Shown here: piece after piece, positions 32,868 to 41,607 of the stretch
Position numbering within the stretch: position 1 is the first letter of the stretch
Layout of the letters: each line of letters begins with the position of its first letter
NCBI RefSeq assembly: GCF_900078705.1
Contig: NZ_FKIF01000007.1
Coordinates: 682,001-746,000, forward strand
DNA: 64,000 nt
Origin: Bordetella ansorpii
GTDB taxonomy: Bacteria > Pseudomonadota > Gammaproteobacteria > Burkholderiales > Burkholderiaceae_B
Reading direction: 5' to 3'
The notes under the pieces: model-generated
The model's database searches: none
What the model saw: the letters and a program-made list of their open reading frames with translations, nothing else
What the model was told of the DNA's origin: nothing
Position numbers and translations under genes: made by a program

Positions 32868-33191
32868 GGCGGCGCGCCACGGTTTCAACGTGGCCGCCTT
32901 CAACACCTTGCCATCCCCGCCGATGAAGGCCACGTCGATGGCATAGGCCATCCCCATCGTATGCACGGCCCGGCACGGCTGCAGCCAGATGCCGCTGCGC
33001 GGGCCGGGCGGACGCCTGCGCGGCAAGAGGCCGAACAGGCGGCCGATGGGTCGCGTCACGGACAGCAGGCGCAGGCGTTCTCTTGGCAGCACCCGTCCGG
33101 AGGCGGGCGCCGCAACCCGGCAATCCGGAGGCTGGCGGCCGTACCGCTGGAAATCGTGTCGCAGGCAACGCCGTGGCGGGCAAGTCTGCAT
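32079..33191 (-). CDS. DUF192 protein with abnormal antisense C-terminal extension
   Basis: The first ~115 residues fit DUF192: GIWLQPCRAVHTMGM, AIDVAFIGGDGKVL and AVAVVEVRAG. DUF192 genes often sit at the end of Tad operons. It starts 6 bp after tadC's stop, with GGGGTAGG just upstream. DUF192 proteins are usually ~110-150 aa, but here no stop occurs until 32079, so ~255 further residues are antisense to the plus-strand membrane gene and lack any family resemblance. The natural stop has probably been lost, or a small frameshift is present. The DUF192 portion (about 32830-33191) is credible; the remainder probably is not. Confidence 0.5.
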   Translation of the reverse strand: MQTCPPRRCLRHDFQRYGRQPPDCRVAAPASGRVLPRERLRLLSVTRPIGRLFGLLPRRRPPGPRSGIWLQPCRAVHTMGMAYAIDVAFIGGDGKVLKAATLKPWRAALCVRAVAVVEVRAGVLDVEHRGIGWIEAGVQHRARRDVDGHLQRADQRDRQAGGDHQARGQVDEHEDHRPGHAVHQEGPLVAPAGHAREEHGLRHAHAVPAHQHRRMPEHGGDGDVQDDEQDQRPLHGRHHGGQVLAGGGQFHARDHVPREGQHRHDLGNQHGHRVHHAHQRQFLEHAGQLQRLGPHGRQHGAAGLDVLGRRDAHHRHDGHQHRQQQRADRQREHGEQDEQAHHRGPREHGQGLSQEQLHAGADPLPARGCG

Positions 33192-33197
33192 GACGGC

Positions 33198-34064
33198 CTA
33201 CCCCAGCGCCGGCAGCAACTGCATCAGGATCGGGAATCCCAGCACGATGAAGGTGCACGGGAAGATGCAGCCGATCAGGGGCAACAGCATCTTCACCGGC
33301 GCCTCCATCGCCAGGCGCTCCGCGCGCTGGAATCGGTCGGAGCGGCATTGAGCCGCCTGGCCGCGCATCAGCGGCCCCAGGCTCATCCCCAGCGAGTCCG
33401 CCTGCGCCAGGGCCGCCACCCAGGCCTGCAGGGCCGTGCTGCCGGCGCGGGCGGCCATGGCCTTCAATGCGGCCGCGCGGCCCATGCCCGCACGCATGTC
33501 GGCCAGCGCCCCCTCCAGCATGTCGCGCAGCGGCCCGGCAGGCGCGCACTGCGCCGATTGCTGCAAGGCTCCGTGCAAACCCAGGCCGGCCTCGACGCAC
33601 AGCGTCATCAGGTCCAGCACGAAAGGCATGTCGCGGTCGATGCGCAATCGGCGCCGCGTGGCCAGGCGCCGCAGCCACAGGCGCGGCCAAAGGCCCGCCA
33701 CGATGGCCGAGGCGATGGCGGGCACGAGCGGATCCGCTCCCAGGCGCAAGGCCACTGCCGCGGCAAGAGCCGCCGCGGCCAGCGACGCCAGCCAGGCCAG
33801 CGCGGCCAGGTCTGTCTCGGCAACCTGGGCAGGCAGGCCCGCCCGCCCCTTCAGCCGGCTCCAGCGAGACCGCGCGCGCCAGGAGAGCAAAGGCCCGCCC
33901 AACCGCGCCAGCCATGACGTCCAGGGCCAGGCACCGCGCCACCACCAGGGCAGCACGGGATCGGTGCGCGGCGCGCGGTCGCCGCGCCACAGCGGCATGC
34001 ACAGCGCGTAGACCGCCAATCCCGCGCACAGGGCCGCCAGGCCCATCGCCAATGCGAGCAGCAT
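33198..34064 (-). CDS. tadC: Tad pilus inner-membrane protein TadC
   Basis: 288 aa, a GspF-domain membrane protein of the type II secretion/pilus family. Hydrophobic segments occur near residues 3-22, 88-107, 111-128 and 255-285. The GspF core includes DMPFVLDLMTLCVEAGLGL and ADSLGMSLGPLMRGQA. TadC and TadB form the inner-membrane platform on which the TadA ATPase acts. It follows tadB by 9 bp and precedes the DUF192 gene by 6 bp. Confidence 0.9.
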   Translation of the reverse strand: MLLALAMGLAALCAGLAVYALCMPLWRGDRAPRTDPVLPWWWRGAWPWTSWLARLGGPLLSWRARSRWSRLKGRAGLPAQVAETDLAALAWLASLAAAALAAAVALRLGADPLVPAIASAIVAGLWPRLWLRRLATRRRLRIDRDMPFVLDLMTLCVEAGLGLHGALQQSAQCAPAGPLRDMLEGALADMRAGMGRAAALKAMAARAGSTALQAWVAALAQADSLGMSLGPLMRGQAAQCRSDRFQRAERLAMEAPVKMLLPLIGCIFPCTFIVLGFPILMQLLPALG

Positions 34065-34073
34065 GACGGCCTC

Positions 34074-34919
34074 TCAGATATCGATGTCCACGATGCGGCG
34101 GATCAGCAGCACGCCCGCCACTTCCAGCACCACGACCACCGCCACCACGGCCCAGCCCAGCGGGGTATGCCACAGCAAGGCCATGGTGTCCGGTTCGAGC
34201 TGATCCAACGCCACGGCCAGCAGGATCGGCAACGCGCCCACGATCCAGGCCTGCATGCGGCCCTGCGCGGTCAGTGCGCGGATCTTGCCCTGCAGTTGCA
34301 GGCGCGCGCGCAGCGTCTCGGCGATACGCTCCAGCGCCTCGGCCAGGTTGCCGCCGGTCTGCGAGGCCACGCGCAACGCGGCCACGACCAGCACGGTGGA
34401 CTCGGACGGCACCCGCTTCTGCAGGTTCGCCAACGCCTCGGCGAACGGCACGCCCAGCCGCTGCTCGCGCAGCATCAGGCCGAACTCCTGCGACAGCGGC
34501 GCCTCGCTCTGCTCGACGATGTGTTTCAGCGCCACGGCCAGGCTGGCGCCCGCCGCCAGGCCGCCCGCCAACGACATCAGCGCGGCCGGCAACTGCTTCT
34601 CGAAACGCAGCTGCCGGTTGCGGCGGACTCCCTCGACCAGCCGCGTCGGCAGGCGCACGGCCAGCACGGCGGCGATGCCAGCCGCCAGCAGGCTCTGCGT
34701 CACCCCCCACGCCAGCAGACCCAGCAGCAGGCCGCACACCACGGCGGCGAACCAGAGCTGGGCGGGGTCGATGAAGAGGAATATCTCGCCCAGCTTCAAC
34801 CCTGCCTCGTGCGTATACAGCTGGCGATGGCGTTGCAGCGCCGGGCCCACCAAGGCCTGGGCGCGCCACACCAGCGCCCCCACCGCCAGCCCGGTCATGG
34901 CGAAGGCCAGCCAGATCAT
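34074..34919 (-). CDS. tadB: Tad pilus inner-membrane protein TadB
   Basis: 281 aa. A GspF domain (about residues 115-240: LPAALMSLAGGLAAGASL, RVASQTGGNLAEALERIAETL) is flanked by hydrophobic segments at the N terminus, around residues 55-90 and in the last 40 residues. The ATG at 34919 overlaps the tadA stop as ATGA, a sign of translational coupling. The open frame extends far upstream, but that stretch is a shadow of tadA. It partners TadC in the pilus platform. Confidence 0.9.
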   Translation of the reverse strand: MIWLAFAMTGLAVGALVWRAQALVGPALQRHRQLYTHEAGLKLGEIFLFIDPAQLWFAAVVCGLLLGLLAWGVTQSLLAAGIAAVLAVRLPTRLVEGVRRNRQLRFEKQLPAALMSLAGGLAAGASLAVALKHIVEQSEAPLSQEFGLMLREQRLGVPFAEALANLQKRVPSESTVLVVAALRVASQTGGNLAEALERIAETLRARLQLQGKIRALTAQGRMQAWIVGALPILLAVALDQLEPDTMALLWHTPLGWAVVAVVVVLEVAGVLLIRRIVDIDI

Positions 34920-36577
34920 GGCGGGCTGTCCTGCATGGCGGCCACGTATTGCGCGGACAACACGCCCGCGGCGATCGCCGCGCCATCGTCCTGGCATCCA
35001 TCCATGAAGGTCGGCCGCAATCCCGTATCCACGAAACCGCGCGCCGGCTCGTATCGGAATAGCTCCTGCAACTGGATGCGGCCGCTTTCCATGCCGGTGA
35101 TCTCGACGATGGCCGTCACCAGGCGCCGGCCGTCGGACAGCCGCGCCTGCTGCACCAGGATGTCGATGCTGGAGGCGATGTGCTCGCGCACGACGGCCAG
35201 CGGCAGGTCCAGGCCGGCCATCAACGTCATGGCTTCGAGCCTGCCCAGCGCATCGCGTGGCGAGTTCGCGTGCAAGGTGGTCAGCGAGCCTTCGTGGCCG
35301 GTGTTCATGGCGGTCAGCATGTCGAAGGCCTCGGCGCCGCGGCACTCGCCCACCACGATACGGTCGGGCCGCATGCGCAGGGCATTGCGCACCAGGTCGC
35401 GGATGTCGACCCGTCCCCGGCCTTCCAGGTTGGGCGGGCGGGCCTCCAGCGACACCAGATGGGCATGATGCAAACGCAGCTCGGCGGCATCCTCGATGGT
35501 GACGATGCGTTCGCCTTCCGGAATCGCGTTGGACAGGATGTTCAGCAACGTGGTCTTGCCCGATCCCGTGCCGCCCGACACGACGATGCTCTTGCGGCGC
35601 CGCACGCAAAGAGTCAGCAGGCCCGCCATGGCCATGTCCAGCGAGCCATAGCGCACCAGATCCGGCATGTGGGGACGCCGCACCGGAAACTTGCGGATGG
35701 TGAGGCTGGGCCCCCGGATGGCGATGGGCGGAATCACGGCGTTGACGCGCGACCCGTCCGGCAAGCGCGCATCGACCATCGGCGAGCTCTCGTCGATACG
35801 CCGGCCGAGCGGCGCGACGATGCGTTCGATCACCCAGCGCACCGACTGCTCGCTGCTGAACACGGCATCATGCCGTGACAGTTTTCCGCCACGCTCGACG
35901 TAGACCTCGTCGTGGCGGTTGACCATGATCTCGGTGATGCCTCCGTCGGCCAGCAGCGATTCCAGCGGCCCGAGGCCCACGGCCTCGTCCAACACCGCGC
36001 GGCACAGTCTCGCCCGGTCGACGTGCGGCGGCAGATCGGCGTCCTGCCCCACGAGGTCGTCCAGCAGCTTCTCGGCCTCGGCCCGCAAGGCCTGGTCGCT
36101 CATCCCCGCGACGTCGCGCCGTCGCAGGTCGAGCGCCTGCAGCAGCGCCGCATGCAGGCGCCGGTGATACGGCAACAACCCCCTGGCATCCTGCACGGGA
36201 TCATGCTGCGCGGGAGGCTCGGCGGGCACGGCATCGGCTGCGCGCGGCTCGGGCGGAGGGTCTATCGAGACGGCCATTTGCTGCGGCGGCAGGGCATGGC
36301 GCACGCGGATCCGGCATGGCCCGATCACGATACGGTCTTCCGGCAGCACGGGAGCATGGGTGGCGACCCGCAATCCGTTGACCAGCGTGCCGGCCAAGGT
36401 GCCCAGGTCTTCCAGCACGATGCTGTCGCCGCGCAGCGCCAGCCGGGCATGCTGCTTGCCCACGCGCCAGTTGGGAATGCGCACGTCGCATTGCGCGCCC
36501 CGGCCGAGGGTAAGCGGGGGCGCGCCGACGTGCAGGCGTTGCGCGCCGTCTTCGAAAGTCAGTTCGAGTTCGAGCAT
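34916..36577 (-). CDS. tadA: Tad pilus ATPase TadA/CpaF with N-terminal FHA domain
   Basis: 553 aa. The N-terminal ~95 residues form an FHA domain (LGRGAQCDVR, KQHARL, GTLVNGLRV), which binds phosphothreonine peptides. The rest is a VirB11/CpaF secretion ATPase: Walker A GGTGSGKTT at about 333-341, Asp box VTIEDAAELRL, Walker B-like RIVVGECRGAEA at about 405-415 and the His box TTLHANSPRDALGRLE. It powers pilin polymerisation. An ATG at 36577 lies 2 bp after the rcpA stop and fits the FHA strand better than an earlier in-frame start inside rcpA. The FHA fusion may stand in for a separate localisation or regulatory subunit. Confidence 0.92.
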   Translation of the reverse strand: MLELELTFEDGAQRLHVGAPPLTLGRGAQCDVRIPNWRVGKQHARLALRGDSIVLEDLGTLAGTLVNGLRVATHAPVLPEDRIVIGPCRIRVRHALPPQQMAVSIDPPPEPRAADAVPAEPPAQHDPVQDARGLLPYHRRLHAALLQALDLRRRDVAGMSDQALRAEAEKLLDDLVGQDADLPPHVDRARLCRAVLDEAVGLGPLESLLADGGITEIMVNRHDEVYVERGGKLSRHDAVFSSEQSVRWVIERIVAPLGRRIDESSPMVDARLPDGSRVNAVIPPIAIRGPSLTIRKFPVRRPHMPDLVRYGSLDMAMAGLLTLCVRRRKSIVVSGGTGSGKTTLLNILSNAIPEGERIVTIEDAAELRLHHAHLVSLEARPPNLEGRGRVDIRDLVRNALRMRPDRIVVGECRGAEAFDMLTAMNTGHEGSLTTLHANSPRDALGRLEAMTLMAGLDLPLAVVREHIASSIDILVQQARLSDGRRLVTAIVEITGMESGRIQLQELFRYEPARGFVDTGLRPTFMDGCQDDGAAIAAGVLSAQYVAAMQDSPP

Positions 36578-36579
36578 GA

Positions 36580-38025
36580 TCAATAGGCTCCGGAAGAAGG
36601 AGAAACGCCAGGCGCCTGCCATTGCGAACCCGCGCCGTCGGGACCGACCCAGCCGCGGCCCGGCGTGGCGGCGGGCAAGGGCCCCATTTGCGGCGGCTCG
36701 GGAAAGGCCTGCCGCAACGCCTGCCGCGCCTGGCGCGCGGTCTGGTCGAACCCCGCGTAGTCGTGCGACACGATGCTGGGCGTGACGAAGATGGCGAGTT
36801 CGGTGTCGCGCACCTGGGTGCGCCGGGTGGAGAACAGGTTGCCCAGCAAGGGGATGTCCGACAGCAAGGGCAGGCCCGTGCGCTCGACGGAACGCTCTCT
36901 GGACAGGAAGCCGCCCAGCACCAGCGTCTGCCCCGAACGCACGTTGAACTCGGTCAAGGCGCGGCGGGTACGCAGCGCGGGTCCGGAGGGCAGGCTCATC
37001 GAGGCATCGATGGAACTGGCCTCGACTTCGATGCGCGACCGTATGGTGCCGTTGCGGCCGATGCGCGGCGTGATCCGCAGCGACACGCCATAAGGCTTGA
37101 ACTGGGTATTGCTGCCGCCGTTGCTGTCAGTCGTGGCGTAGGGCACTTCGCCGCCCGCCAGGAACGAGGCCGTGCTGCCGCTGCGGGCCAGCAACTGCGG
37201 TTGCGCCAGCAGCACGGCTTCGCCGCGCTGCGCCAGCGCGGAAAGACTGGCGGCCAGCAAGGCGTTGACGCCGAAATAGCCCGCTGCCCGGCCGGTGGGC
37301 AGCGGGATGGCCAGCGGCGGCTGGCCGGGGCGTTCGGTCAAGGATGCGGCCGCCGACCCGCCATCCCAGGCCAGCCCCGCCTGTAATCCGCCCTGGCTGC
37401 TCGAATCCCAGCGCACGCCGAACTCCAGCAGGCGCGAGCGCGGCAGTTCGACCACCTGCACGTCCAGCAGCACCATGCGATCCCATCCGACCTGCCCGGT
37501 GAAGTCCAGCACCCCGGGGTAGCGTTCGGCCAGCGCGGCAATACGCGCGCGGTCATCGTCGGACAGGTCGTTGCCCTCGATGACGATGTTGCCGCCGATC
37601 TGCGTGCTGCGCGCCGCCGGAATCCCCTCCAGCAGTTTGTCCACCTCGATACGCATGCGGCGCAGGCCGGCTGCATAGACGCGCACGGTATACGCCACGG
37701 GCGCGGCATGGCCGGTCCAGATGTGTACGGTGGACGTGCCCTCCTGCCGCGCGAACAGCACGACCTCGCGCGCATCGACCGCCATGGCGCTGATCACCTG
37801 GCCATTGCCCACCGCCACGCGATGCGCGCCAGGCGCCGCCAGCACGCGGCTTTCGCCGATTTCCAGGTCGATGTCCGTCGGGACGGACTCGGCCTGCGCC
37901 GCGGCCACTGCGGCGGCATCGATGGGACGCGGCGGCGCGGGCCGCCGGGGCTGCGCGGACACGGGCGCCGCCAGCAGGGCGGCCAGCGTGGCGCGCCACA
38001 GGAATCGGCCGGGCGCGCTCGTCAT
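36580..38025 (-). CDS. rcpA: Tad pilus outer-membrane secretin RcpA/CpaC
   Basis: 481 aa. A signal peptide covers about residues 1-24 (WRATLAALLAAPVSA). An N-terminal pilus-type secretin domain follows (ESRVLAAPGAHRVAVGNGQV), then a BON-like stretch (GNIVIEGNDLSDDDR). The C-terminal secretin core holds LLAQPQLLARSGSTASFLAGGEVP and RRALTEFNVRSGQTLVLGGFL. It forms the outer-membrane channel for the pilus. The ATG at 38025 overlaps the rcpC stop (ATGA). The open frame extends ~390 codons upstream in a frame that is only a shadow of rcpC. Confidence 0.93.
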   Translation of the reverse strand: MTSAPGRFLWRATLAALLAAPVSAQPRRPAPPRPIDAAAVAAAQAESVPTDIDLEIGESRVLAAPGAHRVAVGNGQVISAMAVDAREVVLFARQEGTSTVHIWTGHAAPVAYTVRVYAAGLRRMRIEVDKLLEGIPAARSTQIGGNIVIEGNDLSDDDRARIAALAERYPGVLDFTGQVGWDRMVLLDVQVVELPRSRLLEFGVRWDSSSQGGLQAGLAWDGGSAAASLTERPGQPPLAIPLPTGRAAGYFGVNALLAASLSALAQRGEAVLLAQPQLLARSGSTASFLAGGEVPYATTDSNGGSNTQFKPYGVSLRITPRIGRNGTIRSRIEVEASSIDASMSLPSGPALRTRRALTEFNVRSGQTLVLGGFLSRERSVERTGLPLLSDIPLLGNLFSTRRTQVRDTELAIFVTPSIVSHDYAGFDQTARQARQALRQAFPEPPQMGPLPAATPGRGWVGPDGAGSQWQAPGVSPSSGAY

Positions 38026-38849
38026 GGCGTGTCTCCCGGCATGTCCGCACCCGTGGGCAGCGAAACGGACGCCCCCTCCAGCCGGTCGCCATAGATGATG
38101 CGGATCTCCCGAGCACGCGGGGCAGCGGGCTGGCGCAGCCCCAGCATGCCCGGCAGATCCTGCGCGCGCCCTTGCTGGGCGCCGCCCGCGTCCTGGACGG
38201 GCCGCAACGTCGCCGTCAGCACGCCATCCTGGCGCGCGGCCACCACTTTCATGGCATCGCTGACCGATGCCTCCAGCGTGATGCTCGGCGGCGCGCCGTC
38301 GGCCCCCGCGTCCACCGCCAGCACCTTGCCCGCCTGCAGCAATGGCATCGTCAGTTGCCGCCCGCCATGCGAAAACGACACATACAGGTCGATGCGGTCG
38401 TCTGGCCGCACGGATTGCGGCAGATCGCGTATCTCGCTCAATGGCAGGCTGAGCGCGCGCCGGCCCGCGCCGAGTTGGCGAGCCATGGGTTCGGGCGGCG
38501 CCTGCAGCCTGACCTGGTGCCGCAGCACCGGTTCTCCCGCTTTCAGGGGCAGCACCAGCATGCCGCCATCCACCAGTTCGAGCGCATCGGGCGGCACGGA
38601 ATCGGAGGGCGCCCACGCCGCGGGAACCTCCCGCACCGCGAGCTGGCCGACGCTCAGCGATGCCCCCGCCGCCAGATCGGCGGCCGCCACCACACGCGAC
38701 ACCATCGGCACGCGCCCCTGCTCTTCCAGTTCGAGCGTGCGCTGCTGGATGTGCTCTCGCACGGCCCAGGCGGCGATCAGGCCGGCCACGCCCGCGATCA
38801 GATAACCGCCGAACGCGCGCGCCAGTTGCATCCATCGCGCCGGGTTCAT
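38022..38849 (-). CDS. rcpC: Tad pilus assembly protein RcpC/CpaB
   Basis: 275 aa. One N-terminal membrane segment (about residues 12-30) is followed by an SAF/AFP-like domain (VVAAADLAAGASLSVGQL, VPLKAGEPVL-like turn) and the RcpC core (RALSLPLSEIRDLPQSVRPDDRIDLYVSF). RcpC/CpaB is a periplasmic partner of the RcpA secretin. ATG 38849 overlaps the stop of the upstream hypothetical gene as ATGA. An earlier in-frame start would add ~40 Arg/Gly-rich residues antisense-like in composition and is rejected. Confidence 0.88.
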   Translation of the reverse strand: MNPARWMQLARAFGGYLIAGVAGLIAAWAVREHIQQRTLELEEQGRVPMVSRVVAAADLAAGASLSVGQLAVREVPAAWAPSDSVPPDALELVDGGMLVLPLKAGEPVLRHQVRLQAPPEPMARQLGAGRRALSLPLSEIRDLPQSVRPDDRIDLYVSFSHGGRQLTMPLLQAGKVLAVDAGADGAPPSITLEASVSDAMKVVAARQDGVLTATLRPVQDAGGAQQGRAQDLPGMLGLRQPAAPRAREIRIIYGDRLEGASVSLPTGADMPGDTP

Positions 38850-39580
38850 GGCTGACGCTCCGGCGGCACAGGCGCGACGGGCGCCGCCTCGTAGTCCTGC
38901 ATGCCGATGACGATGGCGCTGCCCGATGGCGCCGCCACGACATCGATGGCCAGTGTCGAGGCCCCTTGCACCCATTGCTGCGTGCCCGCGGCATCGTCCG
39001 GCGCGGGCAGCCAGCCCAGGCGCAGCAGGTTACGGCGCAACGCGCTGCGTACCGCCACGGGCGGATCGGGATGATGCCAGACCTGCTGCACGTGGCGGCC
39101 GTATGGCTCGCGCGTGGCAAAGTCGAACGCCAGCCGTGCGCCCGCCGGCAGCCATTGCGGCGCCTGGCCCGCCTGCGGGGCCAGGTCAGGCCAGCACACA
39201 CGGGACAAGGTGCCCGCGCTGTGCGCGCGGTCCAGGCCGGTCACGGTGACGATACGCAGGCATTCGCCCTGCCGCTCGGACAGGACGGCCATGCCTTGCT
39301 GCACCGTCAGGTCCCGCAATTCGGGATGATGCTTCTGGAAGTGCGACAGCATGCCGGACACGCTCAAGGGGGCTTCGTAGTAGGCGATGTCGGCCGGCGC
39401 GCCATACAGCAACGCCTGCTGCGCAATCGGGGTGCGGACCGCCCCGCGCGGCAGCGACCAGGCCGGCGCCATCGTCTGCGTCCGCAAGTGAACCACGCCG
39501 GACGCAGGCACGCTCCCCCACAGCAGCGCCAGGCCGGCCAGCACGCATCGCCAACGCCCGAGGCGAACAAAAGCATCCAT
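38846..39580 (-). CDS. Hypothetical Tad-locus protein with signal peptide
   Basis: 244 aa, not recognised. A signal peptide-like segment covers about residues 8-27 (CVLAGLALLWGSVPASG), so the protein is probably exported. Three cysteines occur in total; no known catalytic motif is visible. It lies between the tadE-like gene (9 bp upstream) and rcpC (ATGA overlap), so it is translated with the pilus genes and most likely has a structural or assembly role in the periplasm. This is inferred from context alone. Confidence 0.75.
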   Translation of the reverse strand: MDAFVRLGRWRCVLAGLALLWGSVPASGVVHLRTQTMAPAWSLPRGAVRTPIAQQALLYGAPADIAYYEAPLSVSGMLSHFQKHHPELRDLTVQQGMAVLSERQGECLRIVTVTGLDRAHSAGTLSRVCWPDLAPQAGQAPQWLPAGARLAFDFATREPYGRHVQQVWHHPDPPVAVRSALRRNLLRLGWLPAPDDAAGTQQWVQGASTLAIDVVAAPSGSAIVIGMQDYEAAPVAPVPPERQP

Positions 39581-39589
39581 GATGGGCTC

Positions 39590-40246
39590 CTAGGGTTTGC
39601 GCGGCACGAGGCGCCCCGCCGGCACGAGGTCATGCCAAGCGGACAACCAGTCGTCGCCAGGCTTGCGGCCGCCCCATGCGGCGTCCACCTCGCCGGCCCG
39701 ATTGCGCAGCGTGCGGGACAGGCGGCGCGACGCATCGGCCACGCCCGACCAGCCCGCCCGGCTCTCGGCCAGGCGGTGCTGGGCCTGGGCATCGGAGGTG
39801 GCATGTCCCGCCTGCGCCGCCAACGCGGTATGGCGCAGCAGGACGAGCGGCTGGGCATCGCGCCCCACGCTGTCCCAGCCGCCGTTCGGCGCAACCCGCC
39901 GTCGCGCCTGCGCGGCCAGCAGGCTGTCATCCACTCGCAGCCATTGCGCGGCCAATTGCCCGCGCACGGCGTCCGGCGTCAATTCCTGTGCCATGTCGCC
40001 AACGGGCCGATACAGCCGGATTGCGGTCGCGCCGTCGTCCTGCGCGGCCTGCCGCGCGCGAGCCGCCGAGAAAGCCGCCAGGCGGCTGGCCTGCGAGACT
40101 TCGAGCCCGTTGAACTGCAAACGCGCCGTCCAGGCGATCGCATGCACGCATCCCGCCAGCGCGGCCGCCGCCAGCAAGGCCTCGACCACGCCCTGGCCGC
40201 GCTGATGGCGCACGTGAGCACCCATGCCGATACTTGCGCCCATCAT
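39590..40246 (-). CDS. TadE-like minor pilin of the Tad locus
   Basis: 218 aa from the first ATG of an ATGATG pair overlapping the upstream stop. The N terminus has a type IVb prepilin-like pattern: RHQRGQGVVEALLAAAALAGCVHAI, with Gly before the cleavage point, Glu at +5 and a hydrophobic helix. The rest is soluble and Arg/Ala-rich without a recognised domain. TadE/TadF minor pseudopilins of similar design are needed for pilus formation. Identity as TadE rather than TadF is not certain. Confidence 0.7.
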   Translation of the reverse strand: MMGASIGMGAHVRHQRGQGVVEALLAAAALAGCVHAIAWTARLQFNGLEVSQASRLAAFSAARARQAAQDDGATAIRLYRPVGDMAQELTPDAVRGQLAAQWLRVDDSLLAAQARRRVAPNGGWDSVGRDAQPLVLLRHTALAAQAGHATSDAQAQHRLAESRAGWSGVADASRRLSRTLRNRAGEVDAAWGGRKPGDDWLSAWHDLVPAGRLVPRKP

Positions 40247-41607
40247 GGCAACCGCCTCGCTGCAGCGGACTCGGCTTCGGTCACCGCGACACGGCGCGCT
40301 TGCCAGTACGGCCGGAACAACGTGGCCAGTTCGTCCTTGCCGTCCTCGCGCGGCTGCGGCCGGGCGAAGAAGGTCTCTGCCGCGGAAGTCACCGTCAACG
40401 ACCCGCCCCGCAAGGCCCGCCAGTCGAAGCGGCCCGCCACCACGACCGCACTGCTGCCCTCGGTGGTGGGCACGGAGGCGCCTGCCTGGCGCACGGCCAC
40501 CGCGAACCGCAGCGGCGTCTGCGCGCGCGATCCGGATACCTCGTGATAGCCTGCCATCCCGCGGCCAGGCAGGGACACGCGCGCCTGCTCGCCATAGGCG
40601 GAGGCCAGCGGATTGGTGACGCCCATGATGATGTCCCACGAGGTGTTCTGATCGACCCAGCGCCAGAAGTCTTCCTGCGAGAAGTCCTCGGGTGCCCGTT
40701 GGATCGGCTTGCCGTCGTCACGGCCGGCGAGCCCCCATCCCATGGCGTATTCGCGGTAGTGGCAACCGATCCAGCGGTTCTCGCGCAACGCGTGATAAGA
40801 CAGCGTGTCGCTGGCCGACCAGCGGCCCCGCGCATCCATCTGCGTCGCGCCACGACGGCGCAGTTCATGCCGCCGTTCGGGGCAACTGCGGGACACCATC
40901 CAGGCGTTGCGCCGGGTGATATCGCGCGGCCGCAGGAACCCGTAGCGCGCCGCCGCCGTGCGCACCATGCGCGCCATGTCCGACGCATCGCCGCCGCGCT
41001 GCGCGCGCACGTAGCCGGGCAAGCCATCATCCAGCACATGCCATTGCGGCGTGCCCTGTGCCCCTCCCGATTCGGGATAGTTGGCCCGCAGCACCGCGCG
41101 CAGCACGGCGTTGCGCCGGGCGGGCAACTGGCTGACCTGGCGGTTCGCCACCTGGGCGAGCGTGTCGTGCACCAGCGCATCGTGCTCGGCATGGCGCCGC
41201 GCGAATTGCGCCGCCATGCCCGAGGTTGCCTGCGCCGCCAGATAGCCCTGCAGCGCCTTCGCGCCGAACATCGAACCGATGAGATACGCCGGAGGATTGC
41301 CTGCCGCGCGGCGCTGCGCCTGCGTGCCCGAGAACTGCGCCCACGACGCCAGCGTGGCCAGGTGGGCCATCGCCACCTGGTGCGCGACCTGCGCGCGATT
41401 GACGTAGGCCAGCATGTTCAACGTGCGGGCCTGCGCCAGGGCCGCGCTGTAGGCCGCGGCATCCGCGGCGTGCGTCAGCCGCGTGCGCGCGGCGGCTGTC
41501 TGCCCGACGTTGTACAGGCCGACCCACGCCGCCGCGCACAGGCCCAGCAGGGCCACCGCGGCCACCAGCGCCTGACCCGCTGCGCGGACACGCGGCACGC
41601 ACGTCAT
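40243..41607 (-). CDS. TadG-like Flp pilus-associated protein
   Basis: 454 aa. The N terminus has one hydrophobic segment (about residues 10-32) followed by TRLTHAADAAAYSAALAQAR, the usual start of TadG/TadE-G-like pilus assembly proteins. The remainder (about 60-450) is a large exported domain without a clear family motif and lacks the vWA domain some TadG proteins have. The ATG overlaps the flp stop as ATGA. It belongs to the pilus operon; its exact role is unknown. Confidence 0.75.
   Translation of the reverse strand: MTCVPRVRAAGQALVAAVALLGLCAAAWVGLYNVGQTAAARTRLTHAADAAAYSAALAQARTLNMLAYVNRAQVAHQVAMAHLATLASWAQFSGTQAQRRAAGNPPAYLIGSMFGAKALQGYLAAQATSGMAAQFARRHAEHDALVHDTLAQVANRQVSQLPARRNAVLRAVLRANYPESGGAQGTPQWHVLDDGLPGYVRAQRGGDASDMARMVRTAAARYGFLRPRDITRRNAWMVSRSCPERRHELRRRGATQMDARGRWSASDTLSYHALRENRWIGCHYREYAMGWGLAGRDDGKPIQRAPEDFSQEDFWRWVDQNTSWDIIMGVTNPLASAYGEQARVSLPGRGMAGYHEVSGSRAQTPLRFAVAVRQAGASVPTTEGSSAVVVAGRFDWRALRGGSLTVTSAAETFFARPQPREDGKDELATLFRPYWQARRVAVTEAESAAARRLP

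Noticed and set aside
32812-35001. 729-codon minus-strand frame over tadB, tadC and DUF192
   Set aside because: It is a shadow frame; tadB, tadC and the DUF192 start are all found in other frames with ATGA overlaps and clear motifs.
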